In this document: piece after piece, positions 33,901-38,922 of the stretch
Numbering within the stretch: position 1 is the first letter of the stretch
Layout of the letters: each line of letters starts with the position of its first letter
Source: Planctomycetota bacterium
GTDB lineage: Bacteria; Planctomycetota; UBA1135; GCA-002686595
Assembly (NCBI GenBank): GCA_028278425.1
Contig: JANQEJ010000103.1
Location: forward strand, 1 to 38,922
Direction of reading: 5' to 3'
DNA length: 38,922 bases
Notes under the pieces: model-generated
What the model was told of the DNA's origin: nothing
What the model saw: the letters and a program-made list of their open reading frames with translations, nothing else
Databases searched by the model: none
Position numbers and translations under genes: made by a program

Positions 33901-34879
33901 GGCGCGCCTGGCGCGCTTGGAGCTCTTTCAGCCACGGAACCAGCCGCTCGCCCGGGGCGACGCGCGCGCGGGACGGCAGGAGGTTCACGAAGAGCCCCAC
34001 CATCGACTCGACGCCCTCGAGCGGCACCGACCGTCCCGAGACCATCGCGCCGAAGACGACGTCCTCCTCGCCGGCGTAGCGCGCGAGCACGACCGCCCAC
34101 GCGCCCTGCACGACGGTGTTCAGCGTCAGTCCGTGTCGCTTCGCGAAGGACTGCAACGCGGCGGTCGCCTCCTCCGAGAGCTCGATCCGCTCCTGCGCGT
34201 GCTCGGTGACCGGCGCGTGGAGGTCGGTGAGCTGGAGGTCGATGCCGAGGTGCGTCGGGCTCTCGAAGCCGGCGAGCTCCGCGCGCCAGTACGCCTCGGC
34301 GCGCTTCGGGTCCTGGTCCTGGAACCAGGCGACGTAGTCGCGGTAGGGCCGCACCGCGGCGAGCTCCCCTTTCCCGCCGGCGCCGGTGAGCGCCCGATAG
34401 CGCGCCAGAACGTCGTCCAGGACGAGCGACGCCGACCAGCCCTCCATCAGGATGTGGTGGAAGCTCCACAAGAGCCGGTAGTCCTCCGGCCCCTCGCGGA
34501 CGAGGACGAGCCGCAGGAGCGGCGGCGCCTCGAAGTCCACGCCGCGCCGGCGGTCCTCCGCGAGCAGCTCCGCCGCGCGCCGCTCGCGCTCGGCCTCCGC
34601 CAGCGACGACCAGTCCTCCTCGACGAGAGGCAGGTCCGCGCTGCGGTGGACGACCTGCATCGGCTTCTGGAGCCCTTCCCAGTGGAACGACGTGCGCAGC
34701 ACCGCGTGCCGGGCGACGACGTCGCGCCAGGCCTGCTCGAGCGCGCGGACGCGCAGATCGCCGTGCAGGAGGTACTCGAGCTGGATCAGGTACATCCCTC
34801 CGTCGCCGGCCGTGACGCTGTCGAACAGCATCCCGTGCTGCATCGGCAAGAGCTCGTAGATGTCCTCGACGTCTTCCAT
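30929..34879 (-). CDS. NRPS module C-A(Gly)-T fused to a serine-less alpha/beta hydrolase domain
   Basis: 1316 residues. The condensation domain has HHILMEG, with Glu replacing the usual Asp of HHxxxDG. The adenylation domain shows LTYGELDARARRLA, YTSGSTGKPKG (~608), MYGPTETTIW, YRTGDLARY, GRVDHQVKLRGFRIELGE and PNGKIDRRG. The ten specificity positions read DILQLGMIWK, the well-known glycine code apart from Met for Leu. The carrier serine is in FFDLGGHSLLLM (~995). From ~1040 an alpha/beta-hydrolase domain follows: PLGHEYIQFHRPFRQL, LRFDFHGCGDSAG, and an elbow VLMGTRLGGTLA where Arg occupies the nucleophile position. It sits 25 bases after the sulfotransferase stop. The hydrolase domain replaces a normal thioesterase; it may bind or present the chain rather than hydrolyse it. 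Confidence 0.93.
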   Translation of the reverse strand: MEDVEDIYELLPMQHGMLFDSVTAGDGGMYLIQLEYLLHGDLRVRALEQAWRDVVARHAVLRTSFHWEGLQKPMQVVHRSADLPLVEEDWSSLAEAERERRAAELLAEDRRRGVDFEAPPLLRLVLVREGPEDYRLLWSFHHILMEGWSASLVLDDVLARYRALTGAGGKGELAAVRPYRDYVAWFQDQDPKRAEAYWRAELAGFESPTHLGIDLQLTDLHAPVTEHAQERIELSEEATAALQSFAKRHGLTLNTVVQGAWAVVLARYAGEEDVVFGAMVSGRSVPLEGVESMVGLFVNLLPSRARVAPGERLVPWLKELQARQARQREFEYCPLVEVKSWSEVQAGLPLFESFLVFENWSGDLTASEWSPGLAVRDVRGHHGTPGLPLMATIVPAPRLEVRLDYDVNRFEADAIARLGANLAVLLGAMVEDPERRLGDLPVLAAAEAALLDGFNETAAAVGDGFVHQRVAARAAEKPDGVAVRCGASALTYGELDARARRLAGALRRLGAAPGTRVAVCVECSADMVAVLLATMKTGAAYVPLDPAYPRARIGYILADAGAAVLVTERALAGELPEHGARVLLLDDDAGADDGTPDAELAGGDLAYVIYTSGSTGKPKGVEVGHAALVNFLDSMAREPGLGADDVLVAVTTLSFDIAGLELYLPLIEGAELVVATREEASDGEKLIALLRASGATVLQATPATWRLLIQSGWTGNAGLKALCGGEALPPELAEELRPLCGELWNMYGPTETTIWSTTGRVELGAPLTVGKPIGNTQVHVLDDRLHRVPVGVTGELYIGGDGLARGYSARPALTAERFVPDPFRDSPGARMYRTGDLARYRTDGTLEILGRVDHQVKLRGFRIELGEIEVSLARHDAVDETVVVAREDAPGDKRLVAYVVASEERFPGAGELRAFLKEGLPDYMVPATFVRLDALPRTPNGKIDRRGLPAPEGARPEHERGFVAPRTEVETQIADVWQAVLNLERVGVRDNFFDLGGHSLLLMPVIGDLKKKLGVKLSPGDLVMPTLGQLAALCEEKLGGAPAEAPVEVAGAEPRLEPFYFGSSLFGCLHRPATPAGDTGVVLCYPLGHEYIQFHRPFRQLALLLAEAGFPALRFDFHGCGDSAGDEEGWRVERWVDDVRAAAGELRARAGVSKVVLMGTRLGGTLAALAGGDAEALVLWDPVLSGSAYVEELRGLHKSMEGYAHVTPRWNGGPEEILGFALPAALRTDLATVDLLALDRPPAPRVLVIESNESVAQAPLRARLASLGADVELQRFSNPHLWVWIEDFGKVHVPRQVLEAVVDWIAEREGVKGAGG

Positions 34880-34904
34880 CAGCTCGGGCGTCGCCGCGCG
34901 GAGC

Positions 34905-36050
34905 CTACCAGCCGAGGTCCTTGTCGAGGAACTCGTAGAGCCGCCGGTTGTGGGGCTCGAAGTACGCTTCCAGCTTCCGGCGCGTCGCCGGGTCCATGTC
35001 GGGGTACGGCGCGCCGGCGTTCAGCGTCTTGAACTCCCGCGGGGCGTGGTAGGGCAGGTCCAGGAAGGCGAGGGCCTCGCGCAGCGTCGGCTCGGGCCGC
35101 TCGTACAGGTCCTCGGTGGCGAGGACGAGGAGCTGCGACCGCGGGAAGCGCTTCGTCCAGTCCTCGACCTGGTCCGCGTAGACGCCGCGCGTCAGGTAGG
35201 AGTGGTGCTCGTAGTCGAAGCTGAAGTAGCTCGGGTCGGCGAGCACCTTCTCGCGCTCGCCGGCCAGCCGCTCCTCCTCCCGGTCGACCGCCTCCTCGAA
35301 GGAGAGGCGCTCCACCCCCGCGCGCAGGTTGTGGTTGTAGAACGAGTAGGCGCGGTCCACCGGGTTGCGCAGGATCGCGATCAGCCGCGCCGCGGGGATC
35401 GTGGCGAAGGTCCGCTCGGGGGCGTGCGGGTTGAAGAGGTAGTCCGGCGTCGCCTCGCCGGTCAGGAGCGGCCGCCCGGCGCTCATCGCGCGGCGCCGCT
35501 CTCGTTTCGTCGGGAAGAAGCCGCGGTACCAGTTGCTCCCCTTCCCGTAGAAGGCGTTGAAGAAGTAGATCTCCTTCTTGAAGGCGGGCGCGATCGACGG
35601 GTGCTGCGTCAGGTAGGCGTAGAGCGCCGTCGTACCGCACTTCTTCGCGCCGATGATGAGGAAGTCCGGCAGGACGCGCAGCGGCGAGGTCAGCCAGCGC
35701 ATCCCGAGGCGCAGCTTCGACTTGAACGACGGCGCCGGGTTCAGGTGCGACGTCAGCATGTAGCGCGCGCCGTCGACGAACTCCTTCGTCCCCTCGGGGC
35801 CGCGGATGCGGAGCAAGAGGCTCCCGTCCTCGGAGACGACCTCGAAGGTCATCTGCGGACAGCTCGCGCGCCAGGACTCCGCAAAGGCGTCGAGCTTCTG
35901 CGACCAGGCGTCCGTCCGCGGGTAGCTGAGCGCGTAGCCGTCCTCGAGCTCGTTCATCTCCTGGCAGAGCGTGAGGACGTCCGCCGTGGTCTTCTGCCGC
36001 TGGCGGAGCTCGGCGAGGTCGGGTCGGGCCTCCGCGGCGCCGGCGCTCAC
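34905..36050 (-). CDS. Sulfotransferase with N-terminal extension, between the megasynthase genes
   Basis: 381 residues from a GTG overlapping the upstream stop by four bases (GTGA). About 140 residues of unrecognised N-terminal sequence (TTADVLTLCQEMNELEDGY ... FEVVSEDGSLLLRIRG) precede the sulfotransferase domain. The domain's phosphosulfate loop is FLIIGAKKCGTTALYAYL and its 3'-phosphate site is AILRNPVDRAYSFYNHNLR. This is the heparan-sulfate/NDST-like class also used inside polyketide synthases such as CurM of curacin. Placed directly after a ketoreductase-containing module, it may sulfate a beta-hydroxyl on the chain or the finished product. Confidence 0.88.
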   Translation of the reverse strand: MSAGAAEARPDLAELRQRQKTTADVLTLCQEMNELEDGYALSYPRTDAWSQKLDAFAESWRASCPQMTFEVVSEDGSLLLRIRGPEGTKEFVDGARYMLTSHLNPAPSFKSKLRLGMRWLTSPLRVLPDFLIIGAKKCGTTALYAYLTQHPSIAPAFKKEIYFFNAFYGKGSNWYRGFFPTKRERRRAMSAGRPLLTGEATPDYLFNPHAPERTFATIPAARLIAILRNPVDRAYSFYNHNLRAGVERLSFEEAVDREEERLAGEREKVLADPSYFSFDYEHHSYLTRGVYADQVEDWTKRFPRSQLLVLATEDLYERPEPTLREALAFLDLPYHAPREFKTLNAGAPYPDMDPATRRKLEAYFEPHNRRLYEFLDKDLGW

Positions 36051-38922
36051 GACCCGCCTCCGGTGCCCTTGATCTTCGCGAGGAGCGAATCGAGGTCCGC
36101 CTGGGAGACCCGCGCCGCCGGGAAGTCCGACGGCGTGTGCCCGCCCGCGTCCGGGTCGAGGCAGTGCGCGATCAAGGCCTCTAGTTCCGCGCGGAAGCTT
36201 TCGGCGAGCGCCTGCGCGGTCGCCTCGTCGTGGCGGTTCGCGCTGTACGTCAGCTCCGCCCGGAGCACGCCGTCCATGACGTAGCTCGTGAGCTCGAGCA
36301 GATGCCCGCGCGGCGCCCGCGGGCTCGCCGGCGGGCCGCTGACCTCCTGGAGCAGCCGCATCCGCGTCGACTGCGCCAGCGCGTCGAACTGCCCGAGGTA
36401 GAGGAAGCTCGCCTCCGGCTTCGGCAGCGCGCGCATCGCCGCTACGGTCGCCTCGTCGCGGCGCAGGTAGCGCAGAAGGCCGAAGCCGATGCCGTGGGAC
36501 GGGATCGCGCGCAGCTCCTCCTTGACCGCCTTCAGGGCGTCGCCGGGCGCGCGCCCGCTCTTGAGCGCGAGGCGCGCGGGGTAGAGCGTCGTCAGCCAGC
36601 CCACCGTGCGCGAGAGGTCGACGCCCTCGACGACGTCCTCGCGGCCGTGGCCCTCGAGGTCGACCAGGACCGCGTCGCCGCCCGCCCACTTCGAGCACGC
36701 GAGCGTCCACGCCGTGAGCAGGACCTCGTCGACGCGGGTGCCGTAGGCCTGGTGTGCGTCCTGGAGCAGCGCGCGCGTTTTCTCGGCGTCGAGCGCGACG
36801 GTGACCTTGCGCGCGGAGGCGAGGTCGTCCGCGCCCTCGTCTTTGTCGCGCGGAAGCGGCGGCGCGGCGGCGATCGCCCGCCAGCGGTCGAGCTCCGCCG
36901 CTAGGGCGTCGGACTGCGCGTAGTCGTCGAGCGCCCGCGCCCAGCGCTGGAACGAGGTCGTCTTCGGCGGCAGGGCGACGGGCTCGCCGGCGGTGCGCTG
37001 GCTTAGCGCCGTCTGGAAGTCCTCGAGCAGGACGCGCCACGACACGACGTCGACGAGCAGGTGGTGCACGACCCAAAGGAGCCGGCTCGGCTCCCCGGCG
37101 ACCCGGAACACCGCGGCGCGCGTCAGCGGGCCGTTCGCCAGATCGAGGCAGGTGTGCAGCTCGGTCGCCCGCGCGGTCATCGCGGCGTCGCGCCCGGCGG
37201 CGGGCGTCGACGAGAGGTCGACGTCGACGACGTCGACCGCGGCGCCCTCCGCGTGGACCTGCTCGACGTCGCCGTCCTTCTCGACGTAGCGCAGGCGCAG
37301 CGCGTCGTGGTGCGCGACGACGTCCGCGAGGACGCGTTCCAAGAGCTCGGCTCCCGCGTCCGCCGGCACCTCGAAGAGCATCGGCAGGTTGAAGTGCTGC
37401 GGGTCGGGATAGCCCGCCTCGAAGAACCAGCGCTGGATCGGGAGCAGCGGCGCGGCGCCGGTCACCTCGCCCTGGTCCGCCTCGACGTGCCCGCGCGCTT
37501 CGGCCACCTGAGCCAGGCCGGCGATCGTCGGATGCTCGAAGATCTGCGCGGGCGTCAGGTGGAAACCGGCGCGGGCCGCCTTCGCCACGACCTGCAGGCC
37601 GAGCACGGAGTCGCCGCCGAGCTCGAAGAAGCTGTCGTGCACGCCGATGTCGCCGATGCCGAGCACCTCGCCCCAGGCGGCGACGAGCGCTTCCTCCGCC
37701 GGCGTGGTCGGCGCCGCGTAGTTGGTCGGCAGCTCGGGGCGCGCGTGCAGGCTCGCCGCGGGCTTCGGCGCCGCCTCGCGGCGTCCCGCCCAGCGCGCGG
37801 CGCGCGCGTTCAGGTCGCCGGTCGAGACGGCGAGCTGCGCGCCCGCCGGCAGGTCCAGCACGCGCAGGAACGCGTCGGCGCCCTCCGCCGGCGTCATGAA
37901 GAAGGCGTCGCGGCCCTCGCCGTGGGCGAACTCCGGCTCGCGCCAGGTCAGCCAGTTGTCCCAGTTGACGCGCGTCCACGGCTGGCGCCGCGTGGCGTTG
38001 TGCCGCTCGACGAAGGCGTCGACGAGGTGGTGCGCCGCCACGTAGCCCACGACGCCCAGGGCGCCGAGCTGCGAGGCGAGGGACGACTGGATCAGGCAGA
38101 AGTCGAGCTCGCGGTCCGCGAGGAGCTCCTCGAGTACGGCGAGCCCGGCGCGCTTCGGCTCGAGCTGCCCCAGGCAGTAATCGCGGTCCGCGTCCGCGAG
38201 GAGCGTCATCGTCTTCTCCGCGCCGGCGGCGTACACGACGCCGTGCAGCGGACCGAAGCGCGCCTCCGCGTCGCGCAGAGCTCCGCGCATCGCCTCGCGG
38301 TCGGTCGCGTCGGCTTGCGCGAGCATGACCTCCGCGCCGGCCGCTTCGACCGCGGCGAGCTTCTCCCGGCGCGGGTCGTCGTCGCCGAGCTCGCCGCGCC
38401 CGACGAGGACGAGCTTCGCGCGGGCGGCGCGCGCCAGGCACTCCGCCACCTCGAGGCCGGTCGAGCCTAGCCCGCCGGTGATCAGGTAGCGCCCGCCCTC
38501 GCGCAGGAGGCCGGGACGCTCCGCCGGCGCCGGGACGCGGACCGGCGTGAACGCCGGCGTCCAGCGGTGCTTCCCGCGGTAGGCGACGATCGGCTCCGTC
38601 GCGTCGGACGCGAGCTCGAGCAGGAGGTGCTCGACGTCGTCGCCGCCGTCCAGGTCGACCGCCCGGCAGGTGACGTTCGCGCGCTCCTGACCGATCGCCC
38701 GGCACGCGCCGAGCAGGGCGGCCTTGTCGGGCGAGAGCTCCTCACCGCCCGCGATCGCGTGCACGCCGCGCGTGACGGCGAACACCTGCACCTTCGCGTC
38801 CGCGTCGATCGCCTGTCCGAGCGACAGCAGGCTGAAGAAGCCGCGGTCGAGGGCGTCGTCGCCGGCCGGGTCGGCACCGCCGAGGTGCACGACGACCTCC
38901 GGGATGCGCTCGGGCGCTTCGC
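36047..38922 (-). CDS. Hybrid megasynthase, 5'-truncated at the window edge: KR-T-E
   Basis: About 958 residues are visible; the frame stays open to the right edge, so upstream domains are missing. The visible part starts in the structural half of a PKS-type ketoreductase (VQVFAVTRGVHAI, ACRAIGQERANVTCRAVDLDG), then the catalytic half with YLITGGLGSTGLEVA, VLVGRGEL, and SSLASQLGALGVVGYVAAHH with Ser and Tyr in place. A carrier domain follows (FFELGGDSVLGLQ). The rest is an epimerization-type domain: LLPIQRWFFE, VVHHLLVDVVSWRVLL, DLEGHGRE, GIGFGLLRYL, FLYLGQFD, and the usual tail SDFPAARVSQADLDSLL. The catalytic His and Glu are present. It passes its chain to the downstream glycine module. Confidence 0.92.
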   Translation of the reverse strand, partial: EAPERIPEVVVHLGGADPAGDDALDRGFFSLLSLGQAIDADAKVQVFAVTRGVHAIAGGEELSPDKAALLGACRAIGQERANVTCRAVDLDGGDDVEHLLLELASDATEPIVAYRGKHRWTPAFTPVRVPAPAERPGLLREGGRYLITGGLGSTGLEVAECLARAARAKLVLVGRGELGDDDPRREKLAAVEAAGAEVMLAQADATDREAMRGALRDAEARFGPLHGVVYAAGAEKTMTLLADADRDYCLGQLEPKRAGLAVLEELLADRELDFCLIQSSLASQLGALGVVGYVAAHHLVDAFVERHNATRRQPWTRVNWDNWLTWREPEFAHGEGRDAFFMTPAEGADAFLRVLDLPAGAQLAVSTGDLNARAARWAGRREAAPKPAASLHARPELPTNYAAPTTPAEEALVAAWGEVLGIGDIGVHDSFFELGGDSVLGLQVVAKAARAGFHLTPAQIFEHPTIAGLAQVAEARGHVEADQGEVTGAAPLLPIQRWFFEAGYPDPQHFNLPMLFEVPADAGAELLERVLADVVAHHDALRLRYVEKDGDVEQVHAEGAAVDVVDVDLSSTPAAGRDAAMTARATELHTCLDLANGPLTRAAVFRVAGEPSRLLWVVHHLLVDVVSWRVLLEDFQTALSQRTAGEPVALPPKTTSFQRWARALDDYAQSDALAAELDRWRAIAAAPPLPRDKDEGADDLASARKVTVALDAEKTRALLQDAHQAYGTRVDEVLLTAWTLACSKWAGGDAVLVDLEGHGREDVVEGVDLSRTVGWLTTLYPARLALKSGRAPGDALKAVKEELRAIPSHGIGFGLLRYLRRDEATVAAMRALPKPEASFLYLGQFDALAQSTRMRLLQEVSGPPASPRAPRGHLLELTSYVMDGVLRAELTYSANRHDEATAQALAESFRAELEALIAHCLDPDAGGHTPSDFPAARVSQADLDSLLAKIKGTGGGS

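Noticed and set aside
31004..35032. 1342-codon plus-strand frame opposite the glycine NRPS
   Set aside because: It is the mirror of the NRPS codons; the minus strand carries all C, A and T motifs.
1..38922. tRNA, rRNA, CRISPR array, insertion-sequence ends and phage integration sites
   Set aside because: I looked for TTC-arm motifs with flanking stems, regularly spaced repeats, transposase motifs and terminal inverted repeats by eye and found none. Faint cases could be missed without a covariance or repeat search.

Overview
The window is uniformly G+C-rich, and its codons mostly end in G or C. It looks like a chromosomal piece of a diderm bacterium: there is a Lol-type lipoprotein-release transporter and there are several lipoprotein-like precursors. 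A secreted beta-propeller protein opening with the WPQWRGP signature, a family of secreted proteins sharing a C-terminal domain that ends in a '(N/S)A(I)D(x)TIG'-like tail, a DUF6259-like protein and many sulfotransferase-type genes together resemble Planctomycetota, especially deep-branching ones. I infer this from protein style only; no rRNA or tRNA gene was seen.

Layout. 1-7.9 kb holds a left-edge partial gene divergent from a Cna/carboxypeptidase-regulatory-repeat protein, then three secreted proteins of a lineage-specific type (two on minus, one on plus), then the decayed fragment of a fourth with a tiny basic ORF opposite it. 7.9-15.7 kb holds an SGNH hydrolase, a PhyH-family dioxygenase, a lipoprotein, a 906-residue putative carbohydrate-active protein and a TIR-domain protein. 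15.7-20.9 kb holds a PQQ-like propeller protein and the housekeeping run lysS - LolC/E-type permease - lolD. 20.9-24.5 kb holds a lipoprotein, an acidic exported protein and a membrane protein with a DUF2314-like tail, all on minus.

24.6-38.9 kb is a natural-product locus that runs off the right edge. A plus-strand C-A-T NRPS module (24.6-27.8 kb) faces a minus-strand operon. In transcription order the operon encodes a 5'-truncated megasynthase ending KR-T-E, a PAPS sulfotransferase, a C-A-T module whose A domain reads as glycine-specific and which is fused to an alpha/beta-hydrolase-like domain lacking the nucleophilic serine, a stand-alone alpha/beta hydrolase with a cysteine at that position, and a second sulfotransferase. 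Three of the four junctions are 4-base start/stop overlaps using GTG or TTG starts. The likely product is a small, possibly sulfated hybrid polyketide-peptide containing glycine. Between the two transcription units (27.8-29.1 kb) lies a poorer-GC3 island with a ribbon-helix-helix protein, a small membrane protein overlapping it, and a consensus-like promoter.

A recurrent regulatory theme is a TAnnnT box only 6-11 bases before start codons that lack a Shine-Dalgarno sequence, suggesting leaderless or nearly leaderless transcripts, alongside a second class of genes with good Shine-Dalgarno sequences.
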